From Gracilaria gracilis (lineage: Eukaryota; Rhodophyta; Florideophyceae; Gracilariales; Gracilariaceae), in contig JARGSG010000197.1 of NCBI GenBank assembly GCA_030374805.1, positions 1,240,001 through 1,304,000 on the forward strand: a stretch of DNA of 64,000 nt, written 5' to 3'. The position numbers and the translations under genes were made by a program. Of this stretch, positions 12,176-23,413 are shown one piece after another; the first letter of the stretch is position 1; every line of letters starts with the position of its first letter. The notes beneath the pieces are model-generated. The model made no database searches, was not told where the DNA came from, and saw nothing but the letters and a program-made list of their open reading frames with translations.

Positions 12176-15100
12176 TCAGAGTGATTGTGCAATGTAGCGC
12201 TGTCTTTGCGTTCCAGATGCAGAGATCTCCTGGATGTACTCCTTGACCAAAACGGGGACGTCATCTTTCAAAGACTCCAGGAGTACCCAGTCCGTTTCAT
12301 CAAAAGAAAATCTACGCCATTTCACGAGACGTACCAGGTTGCCCTTATTACGTCGAATATCTTCAAATCTGTCTATCACGAGGAGTTTCCCTTTCTGATA
12401 GGAAAGATAATTGAGCAATTCCTCTTTGATCTCTAAATCTGAATTGCGAAAGAATTTCAACCTACGTCCATATACCTCTTCTTTCGTACCACTCAGTAAA
12501 TTTTCGATCTCGAAAATGTACTCCGAACGACAGTCCAGCACGCGATAGGGACCGGTCCACTTCAAAGAAGGCTTTCTAACATTTTCCTTCTGCAGGACAC
12601 CACGTAGAACGAAATCCCCAACCGTGAAGTTGATAGCTCAAATAGTGGTCTTGCGGTTGTGGGATGCAACAGCCTGTGCTCGTTTCTGTGACGATCGAAC
12701 TGCTACATCTTTGTGCATTTCATTCAAAGAGTTCTGTATTTCCTGAATCTTCTTCAACTGCGTTTCTCGAATTTGTTTCAAACCGAGAACCTGGAGCTTC
12801 TCTCATACTTTCCTTGTTATAGCAGCTAACGGAGTGTCCTGTTTGTGTCCTGTGAATACCGTCAAAGAACAGCGATTCCCGAGTCGTTCGAGCAACGAAT
12901 TGTTCCAAGTTGACTGCACGCCTGGCATTACACTCGGCCAACAGTTCCTTGGTAATTGATACTCGGACAACAACGCTCTGACAGCTCTGAGAAGTTCCCT
13001 GTTGACAACCTCTACTGTTCCATTCGACCATGGACAGTATGCAAGCGTAAAATGATGCGAAGAACCAGTTCTCTCCTTCAGTAATCGAACGACTTCGTTT
13101 CTGAAATGACACCCCCTATCAGATACCCAATCATTCACGACTCCAAAGGAAGCGAACCAGTTGATGAGCGCCCCAGCAACTACCTCTGCAGTGGTTTCCT
13201 TAGTTGGCAGTTACCAAACATATCCACTGTGGCATCTTTAAGTACAAGAACATATAGATAACCATCTTCTGCAGGTGTGATATAGCAGAAATCAAAGTGC
13301 AGTAGCTTATTTGGCTCGTCTGCATGCAGGGCATGGCCCAGAGGTCTAGGGACAATCTTTCCTGGTTCCGTGCACAGGCAGTGAAGGCAGCTATGTATGA
13401 AGGACTTTAGCTCAGAATCCATCTGCTTCCAGAAGAAAAAAGCTTTCACTGCTGCCAGAGTCACACTTGCACTTCTATGGCCGCCATGCACTGTGTGTGT
13501 AGCGCTCGCGATGCGTAGTTTCAAAGTTTCATTGTCCGAAGGGATCCAGAAAACATTTCTGTCATTTCGAATACCGTTCTCGGTGCTGGTGAAATTCTTT
13601 GGCGATAGTTCTTCTGTAGCTGCCTGGGCTACTTTGATGTCGTTAATGTTCGGCCAGTCTAGCTTTGCGTCAGTGCTTGGGCTAATGGGTGCTATCATAA
13701 GAGCTTTTAATCTCATAAACTTGCTCGAGTGCACGATACGAGTTGGGTTCACAACCTATCCGGTTAACATATCAGCCCATACGTTTTGCTCTCCGGGTAA
13801 ATGCTCCACCACATAACGAAATGCGCCTAACTTAAGCGCCCATTGCATCAGTTTGCTGGCAGTTTGATTCGAAATTCCAGGATTTCTGCCATATGGATCG
13901 TACAGATACACCTAATTGGCATGGTCGGTGAAGATGTTTACTTCGTGACCAAAGATGAGGTACCCCAGACGGCACATAGACTCCACAATTGCAAAACCTT
14001 CTTTTTCTCGTACCGACCAGTTGGCTGCAGATCCTGAAAACGATCCAGAAACAAAACACAGTGGTTCGTCTTGCTGCTCTTCCACTGGTTTACGGCGGTC
14101 TGACATTGGTATCTGAGTAAGTACAGCTGCCCAATGGGTGTCAGATGCGTCTGTAAAAGGCACATCTGATGGTCTGACTTCGGGTGAGCAAGCTTCACTG
14201 AAACAGCTAATTGTTTTTTGATGTCAGTGAAAACTGCACCATGGTCTGCGCCCCATAAGGTATTCAGTGAAAGATTGCGAAGAGATAGTTTCGTTCGCTT
14301 TCCTACTTGCGTGTAGCAAGTTTCCAGAAGTTGATGTAGAGGAGCAATTCTTTCCGAATAGGCAGGAATCGAGTTGCGCATCCAATTTGTGGCACAGACA
14401 AATTGTTGTAGTTCACTCGCCTTTGAAGACGTCTTCATGGAAACAATTGATTCGTAATGATGAGGGTGGTACTGGACACCTTCGGGTGTTATTATCCGTC
14501 CACAAAACTGAACTCGATGCGAAAAAAGATGGGTCTTCTCTGCGTGTACCTTCAATCCGATGTCTTGGCATACGCGAAAGAAAGAGTTGATGTTCTCCAA
14601 TAACTCATGCTCGTCCCGGCCGTAGAAAAAGAAATCATCAATCCACTGCAGCATCTTTTTGACATGTCCGTCCAATTTGTGGGCCAGCACGGCTTGAAAA
14701 TGATTTCCTGAATCACTACCGCATTGAAGGAGACGACGAGAAGAATAAACACCGATTGGTGTCTGGATGGACATCATTTCTTGTGATTCTGCAGATAGCG
14801 GTACTTGCCAATATCCATGTGCGAGATCGAAATTTGCAAAGCAAGTGCTACCATCGATGTCCTGGAACTTTGATTCCAAATGTGGCATCGCTGATTGGAT
14901 GGGAATTGTGCGTAAGTTTGGTCCTCTAAGGTTGACGGTGAACCTTATTTTGGTAGAACCAGGTTTGGGACCCGCAAGCGCCGGCGCCACTCATCGAGCA
15001 GATGCATTTTTATAAATTGTACCCACGGCTTCAAGTTCACGAACAGTTTGAATGATAAAGTCTCGCTGTTGTGGCGCATAACGTCTCTGTGGGGAGCGAT

Positions 15101-16739
15101 ATGGCTTATCGTTTTCAACTAACGAGATTACCAGCGGCGGTACCTTCACAGGAGGTTCGGAGCCGAGCTTAATACGAAATACATCGCTATACTCTTCAAG
15201 GATACATTCGAGCTGGGCCAAGCCCTTGGTTAACATTCCGTTGCTGCTCGCCTCCGAAATCATTCGGGTGAAAGCTTGATCAATTGAAGATTTGCTATCT
15301 TGACCAATTCCTGTAGCCAGGCATTCAGGTAGTTCGATAGGATCGTCGTCGTTGTCAGAGTAAGCGAGGCCCTGATACTTTGCGGTAGCTATCTTGGAGT
15401 GACTCTGGTCCAACTCATCGACATGACGGTTGTGTATTTCATGTCGAACACAAACCAGATGGTCCTTCAAGTTAAATCCAATCGAATTCAGAAACGGGCG
15501 GCCAAGCAGGACTTCGTCCATCGGTTGGTCTACAACGTAGAAGTTCACCCCGTGAACACGAACTGGAATGCTCGATCCCGGAATGTACAGAGTAATTGTT
15601 AGAACGACCGAACGTGAGGCGACTACTGGACTTTGGTCCTCCATTTTGAAAGCACCCACAAGACGAACGGGGTCGTCGAAAATCTTCACGGGTATGTCGG
15701 GTACAGCAGCCCTTACTTTTTTGAAAGTATCCAGGTCGATTGCGCTAAAGTCCGCCCCGGAGTCTCCCAGAAGAACTTCAAAGAGCGAGTCTTCTAATGC
15801 TACTTTGAATCGTCCTTCGCCTGAATTTGGAAGTCCTGTGCACTCTGGGTGAGATTCTTTGAGTGCCTTGGCGCGCTTCGTATTCTGACCACCGTAATGG
15901 TTCTCGACAATCTCCTTCTCGCGCTCGCTTGACGTGTTTGGGCAGTCTTTGAGACGGTGTATCCCTTTACATTCGTCATTGAGACAAGGCTGACTCCACT
16001 CTGCTGCTTTGCGCTTGCCAGACGGAGAGATTGCTATGCCGTATGCACTTGTCTCTACTTTACTCATATGACTCGGTGTGTTCTTGTTCTTATTGGACCG
16101 GTTCTGAGAAGCTCTAAATTTGGTCGGGTTTACTCGAGAGAATGCCGTTTCAGTGAGAAAGATGTCAAGAATAATGTTCGCCACTCCCTCTTTGAACAGT
16201 TTTATACTGGCCAACTGTTCCTTCCCCCATCCTCTTCTGAGCATCCGAACGCGCTCCTGTAGAAAGTCCGGTTTGAACTTACTGACCAAACGGTCAATGA
16301 ACTTCTTGGCCATATCCGTGTCCTTCAAAACCTCCGAAGCGTTGTTTTGGTCAAGAGCCGTAATAACATTGATAATAAACTTGGCCACACCACCAGCAGG
16401 ATCCTCCTTATTTGCCTTGAAAGAAACGGCTGTCAAGGAGGGATAAATTCGTTCGGATAGATCTTTTGGTGTAGAAAGCGATGCTTTTTCGAACCAATTC
16501 TGTACCTTCTCAGTCGTAGCCTCTTCAACTACTGACGCCTCTTCGATTTCGCCCATCAAACAAAGTGCATGAAGAGTAGCTGGGTCCATACAGTCTTTGA
16601 CTGAAACGGAAGAGAGCTTCCTAGCTTCATCCCGATCTTTGTTTACGTCTTCTACCTTGGCGCGGTACTCCGCGTACGCGGTTTCGAATTTAGTCAGAGA
16701 TGGTTGGTCGACGGTTCTGAGCGACGGTGTTTGGATCAC
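12176..16739 (-). pseudogene. Gag-Pol polyprotein of gypsy element, frame-disrupted
   Basis: From 16739 a 582-codon frame holds a helical gag, a zinc knuckle (CLNDECKGIHRLKDC, CX4CX4HX4C), an aspartic protease (LLGDSGADFSAID, VLLGRPFL) and the start of reverse transcriptase. An in-frame TGA at 14991-14993 stands where Trp is expected. RT continues in the same frame (FANFDLAHGYWQVPL; catalytic QWIDD). RNase H (FTDASDTHW) is shifted in frame at 13912-14163. Integrase follows in pieces: HHCC zinc region (HTVHGGHRS...CLHCLC, 13180-13752), then WVSDRGCHF and WSNGTVEVVNREL with the second Asp and the Glu (12803-13138). A chromodomain-like tail (RLVKWRRFSFDETDWVLLE) ends at 12176. The true start is unclear: the frame opens with GTG, not ATG. 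Confidence 0.85.
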
Positions 16740-16831
16740 GAAGATAACGCCATAGTTCGACGATGTCCTGACGCAAAACGAACTGCAGAGTCTGACTCAA
16801 ATACTTATGCTCTTTCAGAATCAAAGCGCTT

Positions 16832-17218
16832 TGTTGACTAGCATTCGAGAACAGACTGAAACAGTTCAGAAATGTTCGGAGCAAAGCATGCAAAGAGAAA
16901 GGGCACACCCGATGATTCGATCTTCATCTGGGTTGCTTCCCTGTGATTGGGAAGCTTTTATAGTGGCCCTTTGCCATCATCAGCTTGTGTGCTGATCTGG
17001 CGAATTAAGAACTATGACAATAGATGTAGTGCTTGTCCATGGCAAAGAACGTTGCACAGAGTACTTATCGCAAACAGCGTTATACTCGCAAACGTGATTG
17101 CAAATACCAGAAAACACGTCGAGCTGCATTTGCGAGCTACCACAATTTGCATTGCTGTACACTCCAATGGAAGCATTTGCGCAATCAACGCAACAGCGCA
17201 TATGAACGTTATGCAACA
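16832..17218 (-). repeat. 5' LTR (right copy) of gypsy element
   Basis: 387 bp, partner of 11749-12135; followed by the target duplication CGTGT at 17219-17223. It is the promoter LTR because gag begins just below 16740 on the minus strand. Confidence 0.92.
16955..16962 (-). promoter_or_regulatory. TATA box in the 5' LTR
   Basis: On the minus strand the LTR reads CACTATAAAAGCTTCCC, a good TATA box about 215 bp before the first coding region. Its orientation agrees with minus-strand transcription of the element. Confidence 0.5.
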
Positions 17219-17270
17219 CGTGTATGGCGTGCAATGCGTGTTTATCATGAATAACAGAGCAGAAGTGGAG

Positions 17271-18302
17271 CAAGGATGGGTGATGCAAACCACATAAAAC
17301 CGGGTTTCAGCTGTTTTGGACCCAGATGTTAATTTTTGATTAACCAGATTATGTGACAGTTTGTTTGAATTATTTTGATTCTTGGTAAATGAAGTTTATG
17401 AGGGTGAAAATTTTGACCAGATTTTGCACTTCTGTGCAGTCCGATTTATTAAAACTCCAATGGAACAGAAGAAATCGGTTTTTCTTTCTATGGAGTACAT
17501 TTTCGTGCGCGAGAATCTTCAAGAAGCCGAAAATCCGACCCTATTAAGCTCGTCGAGCTAGAAATTGTCACTTTGTCTGGATTTATTCTCGCAACGTTAA
17601 TTGCCAATTTTGTTGGATTGTTTTGTCAACATTTAAGTACAGACTGCAAATGAAAATACTCTAATGCATATTCTAGATTGTTTAGCCACGCAGAGGGCAT
17701 GGATTGCGTTTTGGTTGCTGACGGAAATGCTCGGCGGCGCAATGTTTGGGAAAAAAAAGTTAGGTTATGACCGAACTAAAGGTTCATTCCGCAAATTGCT
17801 CTCCGGGGGCAAACAGCTGCCTATCGGAGCGTAAAATAAGTTGGCAATGATTGTGATCATTCGATACTTGTAATCAGGATATGGTTTATATAATATCTTC
17901 TATCTGAGGAAGAGGTGTGTTCATCGATATGTGAATGGGACACCGAGCCGGTGATTTGGTTTCATTAAGGTGATAGCATCATCGTGGTACTAGAACCCAG
18001 CGTACACTGCCGCTGGTAAGTATAAGACACCCCGGTAAGCTCTAAAGAAGCAATTGGGGGCCTTTAACAATAAAAACTATTAAACACATCGGGCTCAGCG
18101 TATAGAAACACCTCTAAAGACAAGCTAAATAACTTCATGCTTTTCGTTCTGTAGATAAACTGAGTTACTGGAGAACAAACAACGATGGTAAGTATAAGAC
18201 GCCGTCTCTCTCAAGGCCACTGTAGCCCGTAGCAACGAGTGTCAACGGCGCAGCCATTCACACAAACCATCTCCAACTTGTGTATAATCACTGTAGATCA
18301 CA
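17271..18302. other. No gene seen; spacer
   Basis: No coding frame. The 15-base word TGGTAAGTATAAGAC occurs twice (18014-18028 and 18186-18200). Part of this may be the flank of the pogo-like element and part the 5' end of the Tc1-like element. Confidence 0.4.
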
Positions 18303-19029
18303 ATGCTGCGCGGTCGTGCCCTTAATTCGTTTACACGGGAACGAAATAACGCTTTGAGCAAACAAGGGCATTCTGTCAGCCAGATTGCCTTCTTTTTGGG
18401 TACCAGAAGCCGTTATGTCGTTCGAAACTAAATGCAGAAACCGACAAGGCTACAAAATCAGCTCTGACAAAGGTAGACCTCGCAAAATAACGTTGAAAAA
18501 CGAACGGCGGCTCGTTTGAACAGCATCTAGTAGTCAAAAAACTGCGCGTCAACTCCAACAATCGCAAAGCCTTCCGATCTCCGTTTCTCAAACGCGTTTC
18601 TACCTTAATGAGAAGACTTACTTTAAGCCGCGAAAGGTCCAAAAAGGACCCCAAATGTCATTTTTACACAAAACTTCCGCCTCAAATGGGTTCGTGGTCA
18701 TGTCAGTTAGCTTCAAAAAACTTGGTGCGTTTTCTTGTTTTCAGATAAGAAGCAGTTTTGTTTTGATGGCCCTGGCGGTTGGCAAAACCCTTGGCACGAT
18801 CTACGGAAGGTAAAATTAGTGCTGTCGCACTGCCAGAAGGGATGTGGGAGTATAATGGTGTAAGATGTTTTTCCAAATTTGAGAAGTCAGATTTGGTGCT
18901 GATGAAGGACAGACAGAAGTTGAAGGAAAATTCTCAGATCGTGGGGAAACAGTTACTTTTATTTGCGGAAGAAAACATGCCAAATTTGTAAAAATATCAA
19001 CAAGATCATGCTTCCATACACGCCAGTAA

Positions 19030-19048
19030 GGGCCGTTCCAATACTTTT
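19030..19048 (+). repeat. Left terminal inverted repeat of Harbinger element
   Basis: GGGCCGTTCCAATACTTTT, the exact reverse complement of 22537-22555. Confidence 0.93.
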
Positions 19049-19514
19049 CATTATCGCATGGGAATAAAATATGGCTGTATTGAAAACCTGCCATATGCTA
19101 TTTGGCGTTACAATACTCTGCCGGTATAATAGCATATGGCGTCATTAGATGTCAGCAGTAGGCCGATGCGGCCGTTATCTCCCCGGTTCATCCTCTCTTC
19201 ACCTATCCGCCTCTGATGTGGTGACACCCCGACGTTTTTCTACAAAGCCTCACCGCCTCTCACCGCTATCTCATTCTGTCTCTAATGGCTTTCTGCAGCC
19301 TTTTCCTTTCCCACAATGCCGGTCGGGGCCCGTTTTCACCCTTGGGACGGCAGTTTTCCGCGGTATTGAAGCAAAACTTTGTGCAACGTATTTAAACCAT
19401 AGCGTAGCACTCAACCCTGCCGCCTTGCGTTAGAATTCTCCATGGACCTTGCATATTCTCTCAACCCAAAGTAGCTAGACAGTTTTGATTTCTGCAGTAG
19501 GCATCTTGATCCTC

Positions 19515-19524
19515 TATATAAAAG
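19515..19524 (+). promoter_or_regulatory. TATA box of Harbinger transposase
   Basis: TATATAAAAG lies about 120 bp upstream of the transposase ATG at 19647, on the coding strand and inside the element. Confidence 0.5.
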
Positions 19525-19646
19525 CGGCAGTAGTTGTGGGAAGTACTACTGCTTCGTAGAGAAACCCAACAAGCCACAAAACGGGTAATGCCATCGTAGA
19601 TCCGATCTTTTTCAGGATATATTTTTCATCTGACATAGACGGAGCA

Positions 19647-20867
19647 ATGCAACGACGACCACGCATCGCTGTAGGTGTTGCAGGGATAATATCTAAACGA
19701 AGGAGAAACAAGTTTCGCATTGCTGCGTCTGCTGCTTCTGCATTCATCACCCCTAATATCACCGGAAATAGACGTGGAGAGCACACTGTTCAACGAGGAC
19801 GATTTACCTTCTCTACAATATTGGCTAGGATCTCCCCTCTGTTGTTCAAGCGTATATATAGAATGCCGCAGTCTTCCTTCATGCTAATTGCTGAGAAACT
19901 TGCTCTTCATTCTAAATGCAAGTTTCGGAAGAGCTCATTCTTTAGGCGACTATCTGTCTCATTACGTTGGTTAGCTGGGGGTTCTTATTTGGACATTGCA
20001 ATGACACACCTGCTCTCCCCTTCCACAGTTTATTATTTCATAGACGACACAATGGAAGTCCAGAACCGTATTTTCGATATATCATTTCCCTACAACGATG
20101 AAGCTTGGCTTTCAAAAGTGGAGAAGGGCTTTTCGAGAAGACAAAAGAGTGCTTTAGACATGTGTTGTGGGGCATTGGATGGTAATGCTGTCAAAATTAC
20201 TGAGCCTTCATCGTTGGAAGTCGATAATTCTTCTACTTATTGCAATCGAAAAGGCTTCTTCGCACTCAATCTACCAGCCTTGTGTGACTCGCAGTATCGT
20301 TTTACGTTCATATCATGCATGTCACCGGGGTCGACATATGATAGTACTGCGTATGCAATGAGCAGTCTAGCAACCCTTGTTCACCGAGAGGAAAATAGCC
20401 TTTTGTTGGGGTATTGGATAGCAGGCGACGATGGGTATACCTGTACAAATAGAATTCTAACCACTTGGCCCGGAAGGTCTTTGAGCACGGCCAAAATTTG
20501 TTTCAACTACTGGCACTCGTCCGCAAGATGCTTCGTCGAACAAAGCTTCGGGATTCTGGTCGGAAGATGGGGAGTATTCTGGAGACCACTGCGCTGCACC
20601 ATTGTGAAGACCGCTACCGTCATTTCACTCTGCTGCAAGATACACAATTTTGTCATCGGAAACGATAGCTTCTCTGAGGTTCCACCACCTTCGGGTGCAG
20701 ACATTGCACACCATAATGAACCGGCTGACTTATCGCTACATCTCCAAGATGAATGCGATCATAGCGAAACTCTGCATCACAGACGCCATGAACTGGAGGC
20801 ATCACAGATGCGCATCGACTTTACTCAAGAGATTGAAGCCAGTGCTCGGCGCAGGCCATATGTCTAG
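19647..20867 (+). CDS. PIF/Harbinger-like transposase, apparently intact (DDE_Tnp_4)
   Basis: 406 aa from ATG to TAG. It should cut at the 19-bp terminal repeats and join the element into TWA targets. The basic N-terminus is followed by a helix-turn-helix-like segment (LSVSLRWLAGGSYLDIAMTHLLSPSTVYYFI). The catalytic core reads GALDGNAVKI (Asp178), YCNRKGFFALNLPALC, SPGSTYDSTAYA, AGDDGYT (Asp261/262) and RCFVEQSFGILVGRW (Glu298), so the DDE triad is complete. The length fits the family. It is convergent with the broken accessory gene. A working element would also need the Myb-like partner, which must come from elsewhere if this one moves at all. A TATA box precedes it. Assignment is by motif; family-level confidence is high. 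Confidence 0.88.
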   Translation: MQRRPRIAVGVAGIISKRRRNKFRIAASAASAFITPNITGNRRGEHTVQRGRFTFSTILARISPLLFKRIYRMPQSSFMLIAEKLALHSKCKFRKSSFFRRLSVSLRWLAGGSYLDIAMTHLLSPSTVYYFIDDTMEVQNRIFDISFPYNDEAWLSKVEKGFSRRQKSALDMCCGALDGNAVKITEPSSLEVDNSSTYCNRKGFFALNLPALCDSQYRFTFISCMSPGSTYDSTAYAMSSLATLVHREENSLLLGYWIAGDDGYTCTNRILTTWPGRSLSTAKICFNYWHSSARCFVEQSFGILVGRWGVFWRPLRCTIVKTATVISLCCKIHNFVIGNDSFSEVPPPSGADIAHHNEPADLSLHLQDECDHSETLHHRRHELEASQMRIDFTQEIEASARRRPYV

Positions 20868-20941
20868 ACAGAGTACAAAGCCCCGCATAGACGTTTTGTT
20901 TGTGTATGTACACATACGGAATGACGCCACCAGATTCCAAA

Positions 20942-22203
20942 TTAAATACTTTCCCCTTCCATATCATAATCCGCCTCATCCATGCTTGACATAGAGTTGT
21001 CCATTATCTGCTTCGTGAAAGCCAAGCGTCGCTCCATCAGAGCCAAAGTCCCATTTGTAGCCCCACTATGTGCCCCATCATCTCTACTACGAATGCAGTC
21101 GATGCGGGCCATGATTTTGACCTCCAATTCCATGGAAGACGATACAGTAGAAGCTACCTTCGTAGCTTTTTCCAGCTTCAAGATGCCAGCATCAACAGAG
21201 ACCCCCGAAGAGCCGTCTTGAATAATGATAGACTGCGGGGATGTGCTGCTTTCTGTCATTTATTCAAAGCAGCAGCAACAGACTCAATGCCTTCCTCTCT
21301 TCTTCTTTTTCGTGAAGAGGTCTGTACCGGTGGAATTTTGGAACGGATGTCATTGATCTCAGCTTCTACCTGCCCGTTTGGAGGCGTGACTCGAACAACG
21401 GCATCCAGGCTTCGGTGCTTATGAAGAACGCAATGGACGTACGATATACTGTCGTCACCACAGGTGAAATTCGGAAACGTGTCTGGGTCACCTTGGCCAG
21501 AAGGATTGTATTTTTCACATGCAATGGTGTACGCCGACCTCAGCTTACCCCATCTCTGCTTTTAAAGTGTTCCATTTCGCACGTGCGGGTGATCATTTGG
21601 ATTGAATCCAAGAAGTACATCCTCGGTTACCCCACAAGCGGCGTCGGGAATTTCAGGTCGAAAGCTCTGATCACTGAAGAGAGTCAAAAACTCGCTGGAG
21701 AACGGGTCGTGGCGGCCTGCATCGGGTTCTGATCTCGACTCCATTTTTCGATACATGCAGGATACAACGGTAGAGTGTGGGGCGTCATGAGTAACGAGAC
21801 ACAACCTCGCTGTTTCGTGCTTTGTCGAGTTTGGGGCACGCCTACGTTCGACACCAGCTCTTGTACCCAACTTCTCGGCGTCTACACATTTGCGTTTCTC
21901 CCACAGCTCTGCAAGGCGAACAATGTCGTTTGAACTGCATACATCTGCTTTGTCCAATCTCTACGTGAGCACCGATTTAGAACCAGAATCGGAAAGGCCA
22001 ATACGACGGAGTGCTGCCGATAAAATATTTTGTGCGAGGCGTATGAGAGGTGCAGAGCGGCTTCTGTCATTGTCCGACGCTTGAAGTGGCTGCGTCAGAT
22101 GTTCTGCAGGTGGTTGTGAAGTGGCACCAAGTGAAGGAGAATTAAGTGGTGGTTGCGGAGGAGCGCTGAAATGTGTCGGAGAAAATGAGGGAGATAAGTG
22201 CAA
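20942..22203 (-). pseudogene. Harbinger accessory Myb/SANT-like protein, decayed
   Basis: Minus-strand frames together resemble the Myb/SANT-like second protein of Harbinger elements. A Pro/Ser-rich N-terminal part precedes an in-frame TAG at 21961-21963. Then come RLAELWEKRK and a second in-frame TAA (21562-21564). Beyond it the same frame reads KQRWGKLRSAYTI and SGQGDPDTF with a following GDD, the pattern seen in these DNA-binding partners. A TGA ends that frame near 21258, and a shifted frame (21259 to 20942, MTESSTSPQ...) gives an acidic, helical tail. Unrecognised introns could explain part of this, but two stops and a shift favour a pseudogene. Confidence 0.6.
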
Positions 22204-22536
22204 AATGGCGAGTGTTTGAGGCGGATGGGACCAAAATGTTTGCCGTAAATTGCTGTTGGCTCAAATATAGTGGGCATGAAGACGGGGACGGAGGAGCTGG
22301 CATGCTTAAAGCGAGAAGGTGCGCCGTCAACGGTTTGAAAGATCAAGTCTTGATGGGCCATTGCTTCTAGCGAGTGGTGCGTGGTGTCCAAGATGAGAAT
22401 AACAACACGCCATACACTATGAAACTTGCGGAGGGGTGCTCTGCAAGTCCCACAATGTTGCAGCCGTTCATATTAAATATGGCCACTTAGAGTCGCCACG
22501 TGAAGAGAAAGCTTTTATATACTATTTCCATACAAA

Positions 22537-22555
22537 AAAAGTATTGGAACGGCCC
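22537..22555 (-). repeat. Right terminal inverted repeat of Harbinger element
   Basis: Perfect inverted partner of 19030-19048; followed directly by the TAA target duplication. Confidence 0.93.
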
Positions 22556-23074
22556 TAACAAAGCTAGAACATGGTTTCAAAACAAATTATTCATTTAATG
22601 GATCGGCCCGCGTGCTCGCCGGACCTTAACTCTATCCAGAAGGTTTGCGGATGGTTAGCAAGACAGGTGTACGCTAACAACTCTCAGTTTAATACAGTAA
22701 AAGACTTAGAAAAATGTGTCCTTTTTTGTGGGAGAAAGTGCCAAAAAAACTACTTAAAACGCTTCTTTTTACCGATACACCGAAGGTGTGGCGAAGTCCT
22801 GGAGCGAGCGAAAAGCTCTACGCACTATTAAGGGTTCGAATACCAGCATGGATTTGCGCGGGAAAGACAAAATGTGTTATCTGTTTTATAATTTCCGTCG
22901 GCTATTAACCAGGGACGACGCGGTCATCAAATAACGAGATGGCTGGGTAAAAATTTGACAGCTTCTTTACTGGTGTTTTTATACGTTACGTCTATATAGA
23001 TGAACAGATTTTATATCGGATGGCCTCAAACGGTTCCTTTAATGATATGGGGGAGTGTCATATTTTCCGGTTGC

Positions 23075-23134
23075 AGTGTAGGTGAATTGCACCCAGTGTA
23101 GGTGAATTGCAATCAGTGCAGATGAATTGCACCC
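23075..23134. repeat. Three tandem copies of a 20-bp repeat
   Basis: AGTGTAGGTGAATTGCACCC is repeated three times head to tail (the second ends in AATC, the third carries two changes). It lies just beyond the Tc1-like remnant and may be subterminal sequence of one of the neighbouring transposons. Confidence 0.8.
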
Positions 23135-23413
23135 AAATCACCTTTTGTTACTTTTGCACGAGGGTGACAAAAAGCTCACCTTCTGGGCAAGGGGCAAAGC
23201 ACTTCTTATATTGAGCGCTTCCTGAAAACACGTTTTATATAATGCATATACTGCGTAGATTACAGTAAAAAGTGTACCGCCTCCTGGCCATGTGCTCCTG
23301 AAGTCCAGCACACAGACTGTGCTACAGTAGCGATCACGCATGATGTTCTCATCTTCACCACATTTGCCAAATGCAAACGTACGTATTATTCCCTCCCACA
23401 GTACAATGCAAAC

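Larger units (their letters stand above)
11749..17218 (-). mobile_element. Complete Ty3/gypsy LTR retrotransposon with chromodomain
   Basis: Two 387-bp LTRs (11749-12135 and 16832-17218) begin TGTTG and end CAACA. They are flanked by the 5-bp target duplication CGTGT at 11744-11748 and 17219-17223. The inner region codes on the minus strand: gag, zinc knuckle, protease, reverse transcriptase, RNase H, integrase and a chromodomain-like end, in Ty3/gypsy order. I count about 12 differences between the LTRs, near 97% identity, so insertion is fairly recent. The coding region already carries stops and frameshifts. No canonical TGG primer-binding site follows the 5' LTR (minus strand, below 16832). 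The element sits in the 3' end of the pogo-like transposase gene. Confidence 0.92.
9605..17270 (+). pseudogene. Pogo/Tigger-like transposase pseudogene (DDE_1), split by two insertions
   Basis: The gene begins at an ATG at 9605. A psq-type helix-turn-helix follows (LQRAVSQYLNEP...KEASLRHGIKISKLY), then an in-frame TGA at 9728-9730 and a Tc5/CENP-B-like second DNA-binding region (GRPTRFTEDEEETLAYNI). The 0.55-kb repeat interrupts at 9953-10479. Reading resumes in shifted frames (FVKRYPSLKLKSVQIVEHKR) and from 10711 shows the DDE_1 catalytic domain (MAVVNATGQ, FGRYAAHI, DGLPAHTSHVL). An in-frame TGA at 11152-11154 precedes PLDIGVFSPFKSFLQ and the C-terminal tail. The LTR element 11749-17218 splits the last codons: KPVPC before it is followed by MACNACLS and a TGA after it. 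The original enzyme cut and pasted its own transposon; this copy is inactive. Confidence 0.8.
19030..22555 (+). mobile_element. Complete PIF/Harbinger-like DNA transposon
   Basis: The element begins and ends with the perfect 19-bp terminal inverted repeat GGGCCGTTCCAATACTTTT (19030-19048 and 22537-22555). It is flanked by the 3-bp target duplication TAA (19027-19029 and 22556-22558), as is typical of PIF/Harbinger. It carries two convergent genes, also typical: a transposase on the plus strand and a Myb/SANT-like partner on the minus strand. The transposase looks intact and the partner is broken. Removing the element with one TAA restores a Tc1-like reading frame, an independent proof of the boundaries. 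Confidence 0.93.
18303..22908 (+). pseudogene. Tc1/mariner-like transposase pseudogene, split by a Harbinger element
   Basis: Reading from the ATG at 18303 gives a helix-turn-helix start (LSKQGHSVSQIAFFLGTRS). After several stops and shifts comes DGPGGWQNPWHDLRK, the usual region around the second acid of Tc1-like enzymes, then GSIMVW. At 19029 the frame reads QQDHASIHAS and is interrupted by the element 19030-22555. It resumes in register at 22559 (with one copy of the TAA duplication) as NKARTWFQN, then shifted pieces of the C-terminus: CSPDLNSIQKV, GWLARQVYANN, KDLEKCV. That join is exact, so the order of events is clear: the Tc1-like copy was there first. It carries many stops and is dead. 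Confidence 0.82.

Noticed and set aside
14991-14993. TGA read as Trp (altered genetic code)
   Set aside because: TGA ends several intact host genes here (for example at 45078, 42321 and 35625), so it is a normal stop.
22831-22850. GGTTCGAATACC as a tRNA T-arm
   Set aside because: No A-box, acceptor stem or anticodon arm at proper distance; it lies in the coding remnant of the Tc1-like transposase.
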